64,000 nucleotides of DNA from Komagataeibacter rhaeticus (GTDB lineage Bacteria; Pseudomonadota; Alphaproteobacteria; Acetobacterales; Acetobacteraceae): contig NZ_NKTZ01000001.1 in the NCBI RefSeq assembly GCF_003207855.1, positions 124,001 through 188,000 of the forward strand. The letters run 5' to 3'. The notes below the pieces were generated by a model. It made no database searches. It was not told the DNA's origin and saw nothing but the letters and a program-made list of their open reading frames with translations. The number at the start of each line of letters is the position of its first letter. Positions within the stretch are counted from its first letter, which is position 1. The translations under genes and the position numbers were made by a program. Below are positions 29,961-38,412 of the stretch, piece by piece.

Positions 29961-32050
29961 CGCAGGAGCTGCTGCGTGTTCTGGAACGGCCCGACCTGCG
30001 GGTGATCGCGGGCGGACGGCAGATCATGCTGGACCCGGCGCTCGACCTTCCTTTCCGCATCCTGCCCGGTGGCGCCATCGTGCTGGGACTGCCCGCGCAG
30101 GGCCAGCAGGAGGAGACGGCCTTCTTCCTGCGCCATGCCCTTGAACTGGCGCCCCTGCTGGAACTGGCTCCCCATAATGCCCTGTGCGCCGCCTTCTGCG
30201 CCGCCCGCACGGCGGCCCTGTTCTGGTATCTGGATACCGGCCGGGCGGATACCGACGCGCCTGCCGCATGGGTGCCGGAGATGGCGCGGGCCGATGTGCC
30301 CGCGCCCGGAGCGCTGCGCCTGATCTGGCCCCTGCTGGCCCCTTTGCAACCGGCCCCGGACCATGATGTCGCTCCCGATTCCTTTGTGGCCCTTCATGCC
30401 CGCCTGCTGGCGCTGTGGCCCATGCTGGGCCCGACCGAGAATCTCATGGCCACGGGGGGCGACGCCCGGCTGGCCGTGGATGCGGCGACCGGCCTCAACC
30501 ATTATGGCTGTTCGCACCGGCCCCGGCCATGGGCCATCACCTTTGCGTCCTCCACGGCGTCCTCGCTGTCCGAACGGGGGTTTGCCGGGGCGGAGACGGC
30601 ACGGCTGTCATTGCTGGCAGGTGCATTGCAGGGCAGGGGCGATGCCACGGCGCGCCAGCTTGATGGCGACATACAGGCCCGGATCGCGGCGCATTTCGGC
30701 CTGACGGGGGATGAGGGGGTGGTCCTTGCGCCCTCGGGCACGGACTGTGAACTGTATGCACTGGCGCTGGCGGGTCTGGCGCCGGGTGGCCGGCCGGTCA
30801 GCAATATCCTGCTGGCCCCCGAGGAAACCGGCAGCGGCGTGCCGCTGGCCGCCATGGGCTGTCATTTCGCCAACGATACCGCGCTGGGCCATCGGGTGAC
30901 CAGGGGCGCGCGGATCGCGGGGTTTGCGGAAGATACCCTTGTCATCAACGTGCCCATGCGTGACGGGGCGGGCCATGTGCGCCCCCCTGCGGATGTGGAT
31001 GCCGAGACCTGCAGCCTGACATGGCGGATGCGGCGCGCGGGCCGGCATGTGCTGCTGCACCGTCTGGACCTGTCCAAGACCGGCCTGCTGGCCCCTGGCC
31101 TTGCGGCCCTGGAGCATGCCTGCGCACCGCAGGCCGGTGAAGCCTGCCCCCCTGACGTGGTGGTGGATGCCTGTCAGGCCCGGCTGGACCCGCTGCGCGT
31201 GCGGGCCTATCTGGACATGGGGTGGATGGTCATGGTGACAGGCTCCAAATTCTTTACCGGCCCGCCGTTCTGCGGCGCATTGCTGCTGCCTGCCGGTGTC
31301 CGGCGCAGGCTGGATGGCGCCCGGCCGCTTCCCGTAGGGCTGGGGGATTACAGCTACCGCCACGCCTGGCCTGTGGGGCGCGCCTGTGACGTGCTGCCGC
31401 AGGGGCACAATATCGGCCTGATCCTGCGCTGGCAGGCGGCCCTGGCGGAAATGGCGGCGTTAAGCGCCATTCCCCGTGCCCTGATCCATGACCGGCTGCA
31501 GGGGTTCCTGACCGCCGTCGCGGGCCGGATCACGGCGGACCCCGCGCTGGAACTGCTGCCCCCCGTGGCCCCCGCGCGGCCCGTGCTGGACAATGCCTGG
31601 GACTGCCTGCCCACCATACTGAGCTTTTTTGTCCGCGCACCCGGTAGCACGGGTGAAACCTTCCGCCCGCTGGCCCTGCCACAGGCACGCCAGCTTTACG
31701 CCTGGCTCAATACCGACCTGTCCGATCTGGTTCCGGCGGATGACCCCGATGCTGTCCTTGCCGCCGTGCTGTGCCATGTGGGCCAGCCGGTGCCACTGGC
31801 CCATCCCAACCTGCCCGGTGCGGTTGCGGGGGCGCTGCGCATTTCAGCCGGGGCACGGCTTGTTTCGGGCGAGCCGTCGCATGCGGGCATGGACCCCACC
31901 GAACGGCTTGGGCGCGAAGTCCGCAATGTCGGCCAGATCCTGGCCAAGATCAGCCTGATCCTGCGCCACTGGTCCCGTCTGGGCCATGCTGCCCCGGTCC
32001 AGACCTACCTGCCACGCGGCTGGCAGGCACAGGCCATCCTGCCTGCCTGA
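29942..32050 (+). CDS. Uncharacterised PLP-dependent fold-type I protein (702 residues)
   Basis: I do not recognise a named family. The central part looks like a fold-type I pyridoxal-phosphate enzyme: LAPSGTDCELYALALAGL resembles the cofactor-phosphate loop, VVVDACQARLDPLRVRAYL has an Asp (Asp409) placed to contact the pyridine nitrogen, and 27 residues later TGSKFFTGPPFCGALLLP supplies a Lys (Lys436) suited for the Schiff base. An N-terminal stretch of about 190 residues and a C-terminal stretch of about 200 have no features I can name. There is no signal peptide. It starts with GTG inside the end of the upstream pseudouridine synthase gene, and is followed after 37 bases by the histidine phosphatase-gamma fusion gene, so it is part of the ftsK unit. 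Its substrate is unknown; aminotransferase, lyase or decarboxylase chemistry are all possible. Confidence 0.7.
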   Translation: MFAHTLTQELLRVLERPDLRVIAGGRQIMLDPALDLPFRILPGGAIVLGLPAQGQQEETAFFLRHALELAPLLELAPHNALCAAFCAARTAALFWYLDTGRADTDAPAAWVPEMARADVPAPGALRLIWPLLAPLQPAPDHDVAPDSFVALHARLLALWPMLGPTENLMATGGDARLAVDAATGLNHYGCSHRPRPWAITFASSTASSLSERGFAGAETARLSLLAGALQGRGDATARQLDGDIQARIAAHFGLTGDEGVVLAPSGTDCELYALALAGLAPGGRPVSNILLAPEETGSGVPLAAMGCHFANDTALGHRVTRGARIAGFAEDTLVINVPMRDGAGHVRPPADVDAETCSLTWRMRRAGRHVLLHRLDLSKTGLLAPGLAALEHACAPQAGEACPPDVVVDACQARLDPLRVRAYLDMGWMVMVTGSKFFTGPPFCGALLLPAGVRRRLDGARPLPVGLGDYSYRHAWPVGRACDVLPQGHNIGLILRWQAALAEMAALSAIPRALIHDRLQGFLTAVAGRITADPALELLPPVAPARPVLDNAWDCLPTILSFFVRAPGSTGETFRPLALPQARQLYAWLNTDLSDLVPADDPDAVLAAVLCHVGQPVPLAHPNLPGAVAGALRISAGARLVSGEPSHAGMDPTERLGREVRNVGQILAKISLILRHWSRLGHAAPVQTYLPRGWQAQAILPA

Positions 32051-32087
32051 AATTTTCCCGCATTTTCACACCCGATGGATTTCAAGC

Positions 32088-33032
32088 GTGAGCAAACAAA
32101 CCAATCACGGCAATTTTCTTGATACCCCCCAGTTGCAGAAAGGTGTGACCCGTTTCTGGCTGATCCGGCACGCGCTGGTGGAACAGAATGCCCGCATGCG
32201 GCTGTATGGCACGATGGATGTGGCCCTGTGTCCTGACAGCCTGAAGACCCAGCGCTGGATGTATGCCGCCCTGGCGCGCCGCCTGCCGCATCCGGCGCTG
32301 TGGTTCACCTCGCCCCTGTCGCGCACGCAGCATACGGCGCGCGCCATACAGGAAGCGGGTTACGGGCAGCACGAACTGCATGTCGAACCGGACCTGATCG
32401 AGCAGTCACTGGGGGAATGGCACGGGATTGAACACCATACCCTGCCCGAAAGGCTGAACCTGCCCGCCCATCCGTTCTGGTCCGTCAGTGCGACCGAACA
32501 GCCGCCGCAGGGCGAAAGCATGGTACAGGTCTGTGCCCGTGTGGGGGCGTGCCTTGACCGTCTGGCCGCCCGCCATGCGGGGCAGGACATGGTTGTGGTC
32601 AGCCATGGTGGGGCCATTCGGGGCGCGCTGGCCCATGCCCTGCGGATTCATGCCGATACGGCACTGCATTTTTCCATCCAGAACCTGTCGCTCAGCATTA
32701 TCGAACGCCTTCCGGAAGGGTGGCGCATCGTGACCGTGAATGAACTGCCCCAGCCCGCCATGGGCAGGACCGGCCCGCGTGCCATCACCCATGCGGCGGT
32801 CATCGATCCCGACCAGACGGAGGATGAGACCTATACGGACGCGCTCTATGCGCGGGCGGTTGCCATCGTGGCGCGTGAGAACAAGGCATCGGCTTCCTTC
32901 CTCCAGCGCCTTCTGCCGGTCAGCTATTCCTGTGCCGCCAGGATGATCGGGCAGATGGAAAGGGAAGGGCGTGTCAGTGGTCCCAACCATATCGGGCGGC
33001 GTGAGGTCCTGATGAGCCGGACCGGGGATTAG
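32088..33032 (+). CDS. Histidine phosphatase fused to an FtsK gamma-type winged-helix domain
   Basis: A 314-residue two-domain protein. Residues about 20-220 are a histidine phosphatase (phosphoglycerate-mutase-like) domain: RFWLIRHALVEQN with the nucleophile His28 (Ala replaces the usual Gly after RH), FTSPLSRTQHTARA, EQSLGEWHG, and VVVSHGGAIRGALA with His173. Residues 253-312 match the gamma domain of the FtsK encoded just upstream, with 38 of 60 positions identical without gaps and the shared ending GRREVLM. In the recognition helix, FtsK YNRAAKIIEQ becomes YSCAARMIGQ. I chose GTG 32088 as the start (VSKQTNHGN); the frame is open upstream, but that part is unlike phosphatases. The domain fusion suggests a DNA-bound or divisome-linked phosphatase; this is inference. 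Confidence 0.85.
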   Translation: MSKQTNHGNFLDTPQLQKGVTRFWLIRHALVEQNARMRLYGTMDVALCPDSLKTQRWMYAALARRLPHPALWFTSPLSRTQHTARAIQEAGYGQHELHVEPDLIEQSLGEWHGIEHHTLPERLNLPAHPFWSVSATEQPPQGESMVQVCARVGACLDRLAARHAGQDMVVVSHGGAIRGALAHALRIHADTALHFSIQNLSLSIIERLPEGWRIVTVNELPQPAMGRTGPRAITHAAVIDPDQTEDETYTDALYARAVAIVARENKASASFLQRLLPVSYSCAARMIGQMEREGRVSGPNHIGRREVLMSRTGD

Positions 33033-33077
33033 GCGCTCATCCCGCACTGATCCATTGATGGAAAATGAAGGGACCCT

Positions 33078-33107
33078 GCTGCCCCGTTTCCGCGGAAACG
33101 GGGCAGC
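33078..33107. repeat. Perfect 30-bp palindrome
   Basis: Two exact 15-base arms meet at CCGCGG (33090-33095), with outer sequence GCTGCCCCGTTT. It lies 46 bases after the phosphatase-fusion stop. There is no T-run after it, so it may be a Rho-assisted transcript end, an operator or a recombination site. Confidence 0.6.
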
Positions 33108-33178
33108 GGGAAATCTTCATGTTTCCATAAGGTCTTGCAGGCAGGCTTTCGCACCATCCATCAGGCCCGTGCTGGCGT

Positions 33179-33316
33179 TCAGTGTGTGCGGGCATGCAGC
33201 ATGCAGGTCAGCACGCAGCCTTCCTCTGGCTGGCTCCGGGGGGCGCGCAGACCGTCCGACGTGGCCATGCCCGCCACTATGGCGGCCGTGGCAAGAACAA
33301 GCGTGAGCGTATGCAT
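33179..33316 (-). CDS. Candidate 45-residue exported or membrane micro-protein
   Basis: A small frame on the minus strand encodes MHTLTLVLATAAIVAGMAT, a plausible signal or anchor helix, then a short tail containing two Cys (EEGCVLTCMLHARTH). A purine-rich AAGGACAGGG lies just before the ATG, at a workable ribosome-site distance. It is alone in a 500-base gap and overlaps no other plausible gene. Function is unknown. In a GC-rich genome frames this short can occur by chance, so the call is tentative. Confidence 0.4.
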   Translation of the reverse strand: MHTLTLVLATAAIVAGMATSDGLRAPRSQPEEGCVLTCMLHARTH

Positions 33317-33381
33317 GACCCTGTCCTTCCCGAAGGGTCGGTGGCTACCGGCGTCACGGCCGGTGCCCCGACCTGTGTTTC

Positions 33382-33411
33382 CCTGTGTGCTGGCGTCCTG
33401 TGTGCTGGCGT
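33382..33411. repeat. 15-bp perfect tandem duplication
   Basis: CCTGTGTGCTGGCGT occurs twice back to back (33382-33396 and 33397-33411) in the gap before tadA. It looks like a recent slippage event in non-coding DNA. Confidence 0.8.
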
Positions 33412-33551
33412 GCGGACTCCAGCGTGGCTACCGGCCTGTAACGTATGGTGACAGGTTGACGTGGCATTGATCCAGAAAAAAATTGTCAGCTCCGGTCTCC
33501 GGGCAGGCTTCGCATCTTGCCGGCGTACGGGGCGCTGGTATCGTGCCGGGC

Positions 33552-34019
33552 ATGAGTGGTTCATGTTTCCGTCCGGCAGATTTCATGGATATCGCGATGG
33601 AGGAAGCCCGTGCCGCCGCGGCGCGGGGGGAGGTGCCGGTTGGCGCGGCCCTGGCGGGGCCGGGGGGGCGGCTGCTGGCACGCGCGGGCAACCGGGTGGA
33701 GGCATGCCATGACCCCTCCGCCCATGCGGAAATGCAGGTGATGCGCGCGGCAACCCGCCTGCGTGGCGGCGCGCGGCTGGCGGACTGCACGCTGTATGTC
33801 ACGCTGGAGCCGTGCCCGATGTGTGCCGCGGCCGCCATCCATTTCCGCATGGGGCGGATCGTGTTCGGGGCCTATGACCCCAAGGGCGGCGGGGTGGAGC
33901 ATGGACCACGCCTGTTCACGCACCCGCGCTGCCTGCACCGGCCTGAAACGGTGGGTGGCGTGCGTGAGCGTGAGGCGGGCACGCTGCTGCAGGACTTCTT
34001 CCGCCAGCTGCGTGCCTAA
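33552..34019 (+). CDS. tadA: tRNA-specific adenosine deaminase TadA
   Basis: A 155-residue zinc deaminase that converts A34 to inosine in tRNA-Arg. The zinc site is complete: HAE at residues 58-60 and PCPMC with Cys88 and Cys91. DFMDIAMEEARAAAARGEVPVGAAL and FGAYDPKGG are family features. The frame runs from 33483, but the ATG at 33552 gives a normal length; the earlier residues have no family counterpart. It is followed after about 120 bases by the protease gene on the same strand. Confidence 0.93.
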   Translation: MSGSCFRPADFMDIAMEEARAAAARGEVPVGAALAGPGGRLLARAGNRVEACHDPSAHAEMQVMRAATRLRGGARLADCTLYVTLEPCPMCAAAAIHFRMGRIVFGAYDPKGGGVEHGPRLFTHPRCLHRPETVGGVREREAGTLLQDFFRQLRA

Positions 34020-34140
34020 CCTATTTGTCATGCAACGGTATAACACGGGTCGGCTCTCTTGCGGCACAATGCAGGGGATGGGACTGTAAGCCACGGCGGC
34101 CAGTCCCGCCCGTATGTTTCGAGTTTTAAGCAGGACCATC

Positions 34141-35712
34141 ATGTTCAGGGATGCCATGTCAGACGTATTGCGGTCGAACACCCTCACTTCCCGCCGGTTT
34201 CGCAGCAGGTTGCTGGCTTCGCTGGTTGTCGGCACGGTCGCGGGCGGCTGCCTGCTTGCAGCCCCCCCGGTGCGCGCGGATGATACCGGGGCCATCCACC
34301 CTGATACCCAGATCCAGCAGCTGCCGAACTTCGTGCATCTGGTCAAGCAGGTCAAACCGGCCGTGGTCTCCATTACGGCACGCATCAAGGATGCCGATAC
34401 GGGCGAGGATGGTGGTCCCGGTGGCATGCCCGGTGGCTTCCCGTTCCCCTTTCCCTTCCAGATGATGCCCCAGCAGGCCCACCGCACCGTGGAGGCCCGT
34501 GGCTCGGGCTTCGTCATCTCGCCCGATGGTTATGTCGTGACCAACAACCATGTGGTCAAGGGTGCGACCAAGGTCACCGTGACGCTTGATGATGGCACGG
34601 CGCTCCCCGCCAAGATCGTGGGCCGCGATTCCAAGACCGACATCGCCCTGCTCAAGGTCTCCCCCTCGGGCAAGCTGCGCTTCATCGAACTGGGTGATTC
34701 CGACAAGGTCGAGCCCGGTGAATGGGTCGTGGCCGTGGGTAATCCCTACGGGCTTGGCGGCACGGTCACGGCGGGTATCGTCTCCGCCCGCGGGCGTGAT
34801 ATCGGTGATGGTCCCTACGATTCCTTCATCCAGGTCGATGCCCCCATCAACCGTGGCAACTCGGGCGGTCCGCTGTTCACGCAGGATGGCAAGGTGGTGG
34901 GGGTGAATACCGCCATCCTGTCTCCTTCCGGCGGGTCGATCGGTATCGGCTTTGCCATTCCGTCCGACACGGTCAAGAACATTGTCGATCAGCTTGAAAA
35001 GACCGGCCATGTCACGCGCGGCTACCTTGGCGTGACGGCGCAGGCCATCACGCCGTCCATGGCCAGCGCGCTTGGCATGAAGCCCTCTGCCACGGGGGCA
35101 CCGGCAACCGGCGCGCTGGTGGCCAGCGTCAGCGCGGGCAGCCCGGCGGAAAAGGCGGGACTGAAGGCGGGTGACGTCGTGACCGAGCTGAATGGCCAGC
35201 CGATCGACACCCCGCATACGCTGGCGGTCAAGGTGGCGACCATCGTGCCGGGCACGAAGGCCACGCTTTCCTACCTGCGCAACAACAAGCCGCAGACGGC
35301 CAGCGTGCTGATCTCCACCCTGGGCAAGGGCGGCACGGCCGATGGCACGGTGGGCGATACCACCCATGATGCCGACAAGGGCCCGAAACTGGGCGTGACG
35401 CTGGCCCCGCTGACGCCCGACCTGCGCCAGCAGCTGGGGTTGGAGGAAAGCGTGCGTGGCGTTGTGGTGAGCGACGTGCAGCCCGGCTCCGCCGCTGAAC
35501 AGGCGGGCATCCATGCAGGCGACGTGATCCAGGCGGTGGGTGACGTGCCGGTGGAAAATCCGCGTGCCACCGTCTCCGCCATCCGGCAGGCGTTGCAGGC
35601 CAACCATTCCGTGCTGCTGCGCGTCGTGCGGAACGGGCAGAGCGTGTTCGTGGCGGTCAGTCCCAATGCGGACGATGCCGACACCGCCAGCCCCGATGAT
35701 GATGACCAGTAA
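34141..35712 (+). CDS. degP: Periplasmic serine protease DegP/HtrA type (Do-like)
   Basis: A 523-residue Do-like protease and chaperone for envelope proteins. A signal peptide (SRLLASLVVGTVAGGCLLAAPPVRA) ends near ADD. The catalytic triad is visible: His137 in NNHVVKG, Asp167 in KTDIALL, and Ser241 in GNSGGPL. Two PDZ domains follow (RGYLGVTAQAI, then KLGVTLAPLTPDLRQQLGL). A Gly/Pro-rich LA-type loop (GGPGGMPGGFPFPF) sits before the protease core. The frame starts at 34114, but AGGA at 34132-34135 lies five bases before ATG 34141, which I prefer. A strong terminator follows. Confidence 0.93.
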   Translation: MFRDAMSDVLRSNTLTSRRFRSRLLASLVVGTVAGGCLLAAPPVRADDTGAIHPDTQIQQLPNFVHLVKQVKPAVVSITARIKDADTGEDGGPGGMPGGFPFPFPFQMMPQQAHRTVEARGSGFVISPDGYVVTNNHVVKGATKVTVTLDDGTALPAKIVGRDSKTDIALLKVSPSGKLRFIELGDSDKVEPGEWVVAVGNPYGLGGTVTAGIVSARGRDIGDGPYDSFIQVDAPINRGNSGGPLFTQDGKVVGVNTAILSPSGGSIGIGFAIPSDTVKNIVDQLEKTGHVTRGYLGVTAQAITPSMASALGMKPSATGAPATGALVASVSAGSPAEKAGLKAGDVVTELNGQPIDTPHTLAVKVATIVPGTKATLSYLRNNKPQTASVLISTLGKGGTADGTVGDTTHDADKGPKLGVTLAPLTPDLRQQLGLEESVRGVVVSDVQPGSAAEQAGIHAGDVIQAVGDVPVENPRATVSAIRQALQANHSVLLRVVRNGQSVFVAVSPNADDADTASPDDDDQ

Positions 35713-35740
35713 CATCCCGCCAGCCTGATGGCCCGCTTTG

Positions 35741-35770
35741 TGGCCGCGACAGTCCTGTCGCGGCCATTTT
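35741..35770 (+). terminator. Intrinsic terminator of the degP-like gene
   Basis: TGGCCGCGACA (35741-35751) pairs with TGTCGCGGCCA (35756-35766) around a GTCC loop, followed by TTTT. Confidence 0.8.
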
Positions 35771-35893
35771 CGTGCATGCCTGCCGGGGCGGGCGCATTTT
35801 TTCGCTGTTTCGGGCAAAAAAGCGGGGGGCGATGATTGTGGCGGACGGGCATCTTGCCTTATCTGCACGCATTGCCATGTTCGCCTTGGAGGG

Positions 35894-36811
35894 ATGATGA
35901 CCGGTCCAGCACTATCCGATGCCCACGGATCGTCGGGTGCGCGCCTGATTGATGGCAAGGGATTCGCCGCCCGCCTGACGCAGGATATCGCAACCGAGGT
36001 CAGCGCGTTTTATGACCGGCACCGCATCACCCCCGGCCTGGCCGTGGTGCTGGTGGGCAACGATCCCGCCAGCGAGGTGTATGTGCGCAACAAGGCGCTG
36101 CAGACCCATCGCGCGGGCATGCGCTCGTTCATGCACATGCTGCCTGCCACCACATCGCAGGAAGAACTGCTGGGCCTGATCGCCCGGCTGAACGTGGACC
36201 CCGAAATTCACGGCATCCTGGTACAGCTGCCCCTGCCCGGCGGGCTGGACCCGGTGGCGGTGACCAATGCCATCGTGCCCGAAAAGGACGTGGACGGGCT
36301 GGGCGTGGTCAATGCCGGCAGGCTGGCGCTGGGCCTGCCGGGCATCGTGCCCTGCACGCCGCTGGGCTGCCTGCTGCTGCTGCGCCATTATGTGGGGGAC
36401 ATGCGGGGCCAGCACGCGCTGGTGATCGGGGCCTCCAACCTTGTTGGCCGGCCCATGGCGCAGCTGCTGCTGCAGGAAGGCTGCACCGTGACCGTGGCGC
36501 ATATCGACACGCGCGATACGGCGGCCCTTGCCCGGCAGGCCGATATCGTGGTGGTGGCGACCGGCGTGCGCGAACTGGTACGCGGTGACTGGATCAGGCC
36601 CGGTGCGACCGTGATCGATGTCGGTATCTCCCGTGTGAGCCTGCCCGGCGGCAGGACCCGGCTGGTGGGGGATGTGAAGTTTGATGAGGTCGCCCCCCAT
36701 GCGGGGCTGATCACGCCGGTGCCGGGCGGGGTGGGGCCGATGACCATCGCCTGCCTGCTGCGCAATACGCTGGATGCGGCGCGTACCATAGTGGAAGGGC
36801 GCGCGCCCTGA
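35894..36811 (+). CDS. folD: Bifunctional methylenetetrahydrofolate dehydrogenase/cyclohydrolase FolD
   Basis: A 305-residue cytosolic enzyme interconverting methylene-, methenyl- and formyl-tetrahydrofolate with NADP. Signatures: [20 protein letters not shown] with the catalytic Lys, [30 protein letters not shown], the nucleotide-binding [17 protein letters not shown], and [24 protein letters not shown] precedes the paired ATGs at 35894 and 35897; either may be used. The next gene is a MetF-like reductase 27 bases downstream, so the pair forms a one-carbon operon. Confidence 0.96.
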   Translation: MMTGPALSDAHGSSGARLIDGKGFAARLTQDIATEVSAFYDRHRITPGLAVVLVGNDPASEVYVRNKALQTHRAGMRSFMHMLPATTSQEELLGLIARLNVDPEIHGILVQLPLPGGLDPVAVTNAIVPEKDVDGLGVVNAGRLALGLPGIVPCTPLGCLLLLRHYVGDMRGQHALVIGASNLVGRPMAQLLLQEGCTVTVAHIDTRDTAALARQADIVVVATGVRELVRGDWIRPGATVIDVGISRVSLPGGRTRLVGDVKFDEVAPHAGLITPVPGGVGPMTIACLLRNTLDAARTIVEGRAP

Positions 36812-36838
36812 AGCGTGCTGCCGGGAAAGGAATGAACC

Positions 36839-37576
36839 ATGGGCCTGACGGCTGTCGAACTGATCCCGCGTGACAGGGAAACCCTGCTGCGCGATGCGGG
36901 CGAGGTCAGCCAGCATTTCCCCGATGCGCAGCTGATCAATATTCCCGACCTGCTGCGCTTTCCGCTGCGCAGCTGGGAGGCGGCGCGCCTGATCCGCCCC
37001 ATCTTCCCGCGCGTGGTGCCGCATGTCCGCGCAATCGACATTGCCCCTGATGCGCCGCTGCCGGGGGCGGATGATCCCGGGCTGCGCGAAGTGCTGGTTG
37101 TGGAGGGGGACCCGCCGACCGACCTGCGTCACCGCACCTATCCCAATACCAGCGAGAGCGTGATTGCCCGTTACCGGCGTGAGGCGCCGCACCTGGATGT
37201 CTATGCCGCGTTCGACCCCTATCGCCGCGCGCCCTACAAGGAAATGCAGGCCATCGAGCGCAAGAAGGAAGCCGGGGCCATGGGGTTCTTTACCCAGCCG
37301 ATCTTTGACATGCGCATGCTTGACCTGTGCATGAACTGGCTGGAGGGGGAGACCGTGTTCTGGGGCATCTCGCCCGTCATCGGCCCCAGGTCACGTTCGT
37401 ACTGGGAGACGACCAATCACGTCATCTTCCCCCATGATTTCGACCCCACCCTTGAAGCCAACATCGCCTTTGCCCGGCAGATGATGGATACGGTGGCGCA
37501 GGCGGGGGGGAACACCTATCTCATGCCGCTGCGGGTCAAGCTGGAGCGCTACCTTATCCCCCTGCGCCGCGCATAG
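36839..37576 (+). CDS. Methylenetetrahydrofolate reductase-like protein (short MetF family)
   Basis: A 245-residue TIM-barrel-like protein. KKEAGAMGFFTQPIFD corresponds to the conserved barrel segment of methylenetetrahydrofolate reductases (a K-dAGA---iTQ-fFD pattern). VLVVEGDPPTD resembles the GD.P loop, and IARYRREAPHLDVYAAFDPYR follows. It is about 50 residues shorter than typical MetF and lacks a recognisable standard N-terminal start. Adjacent folD supplies its expected substrate, which supports a role in methyltetrahydrofolate formation or a related one-carbon step. Activity and cofactor are not proven by sequence. Confidence 0.75.
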   Translation: MGLTAVELIPRDRETLLRDAGEVSQHFPDAQLINIPDLLRFPLRSWEAARLIRPIFPRVVPHVRAIDIAPDAPLPGADDPGLREVLVVEGDPPTDLRHRTYPNTSESVIARYRREAPHLDVYAAFDPYRRAPYKEMQAIERKKEAGAMGFFTQPIFDMRMLDLCMNWLEGETVFWGISPVIGPRSRSYWETTNHVIFPHDFDPTLEANIAFARQMMDTVAQAGGNTYLMPLRVKLERYLIPLRRA

Positions 37577-37583
37577 GCGGTGC

Positions 37584-37615
37584 GCCGGGCCTGTCCCGCA
37601 GGGAACGGGCCCGGC
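37584..37615. terminator. GC-rich hairpin between converging genes
   Basis: GCCGGGCC (37584-37591) pairs with GGCCCGGC (37608-37615), lying between the metF-like gene and the Nudix gene, which converge. No T-run is present on either side. Confidence 0.4.
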
Positions 37616-37621
37616 CGGGGG

Positions 37622-38197
37622 TCAGATCCAGCCATGGGCGCGGATCAGCCCGAATGCCGCGATCGTGACCATGCAGGTAATCCGGCCATCCACGATCATG
37701 GCCTGCATCTCGGCCAGGGTTACGGTGTGGCAGGTGATGTCCTCTTCCGTGTCCTCGCGCTGGTGTGCTCCCTGGCGCAGGCCGGTGGCAAGAAAGGCGC
37801 GGCCTTTCTGCGTGGTGTAGCCCGCACCCTGGTACATCAGCCCGGCGTCACGCATGTGTTCGGCCACAAGCCCGGTTTCCTCACGCAGTTCGCCGCGCGC
37901 CACGTCCTCGGGGGGGGCGTCGGGGCGATTTTCCCACATGCCCATGGGCAGTTCCCACATCCGCTGCCGGATGGGATAGCGGTACTGGCGGATCAGCGTG
38001 ACGCGGGGGCCGTCCGGCCCGTCCCATAACGGCAGGATCACGACAAAATCACCCCGTTCCACCACGCCATACAGGCCCTGCCTGCCGTTGGGACGGATGA
38101 TGATGTCCTCACGGAGCCGGGTCCATGGGTTTTCATAGGCGGTACGGGTGGAAACTGTTGTATAGCCACCCGCATCCGGGGTGGGAGACTGTGTCAT
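37622..38197 (-). CDS. Nudix hydrolase, ADP-sugar pyrophosphatase-like
   Basis: A 191-residue Nudix protein. The Nudix segment reads ELPMGMWENRPDAPPEDVARGELREETGL, given here in pieces: WELPMG, then PPEDVARGELREETGL. The first Arg of the REuxEE core is Gly (GELREE), a mild deviation, while the metal-binding Glu pair is kept. VTLIRQYRYPIRQRMWELP resembles ADP-ribose/ADP-sugar hydrolases. It may clean up ADP-ribose or nucleotide sugars. The start is the ATG at 38197 (MTQSPTPDAGG), which precedes a conserved-looking fold; the frame is open to 38248. Confidence 0.82.
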   Translation of the reverse strand: MTQSPTPDAGGYTTVSTRTAYENPWTRLREDIIIRPNGRQGLYGVVERGDFVVILPLWDGPDGPRVTLIRQYRYPIRQRMWELPMGMWENRPDAPPEDVARGELREETGLVAEHMRDAGLMYQGAGYTTQKGRAFLATGLRQGAHQREDTEEDITCHTVTLAEMQAMIVDGRITCMVTIAAFGLIRAHGWI

Positions 38198-38412
38198 GAA
38201 ACGCCATCCTTCCTGATCGTGTCCATCATGCCCGCATGCGTCATGCACAGTGCTGTGGTGCGGGAACGAATGCGTGGTTTGGTTTTTTCAGCTTTTTCCA
38301 TAAGCGGTATCAAGGGTCGTTCCACAGGCATTCTGCCCGCTGGCTGGCATGGCCGCCAGCCACGACCGGGCAGGGCCTGTGTTTTTTTCAAACTCTGGAG
38401 TGCAAGCGTATC

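Noticed and set aside
36812-36838. Riboswitch or attenuator before the metF-like gene
   Set aside because: Only 27 bases separate it from folD, too short for a known riboswitch.
35912-37192. A 426-residue minus-strand frame across folD and metF
   Set aside because: It is antisense to two well-supported genes with correct motifs and has shadow-like composition.
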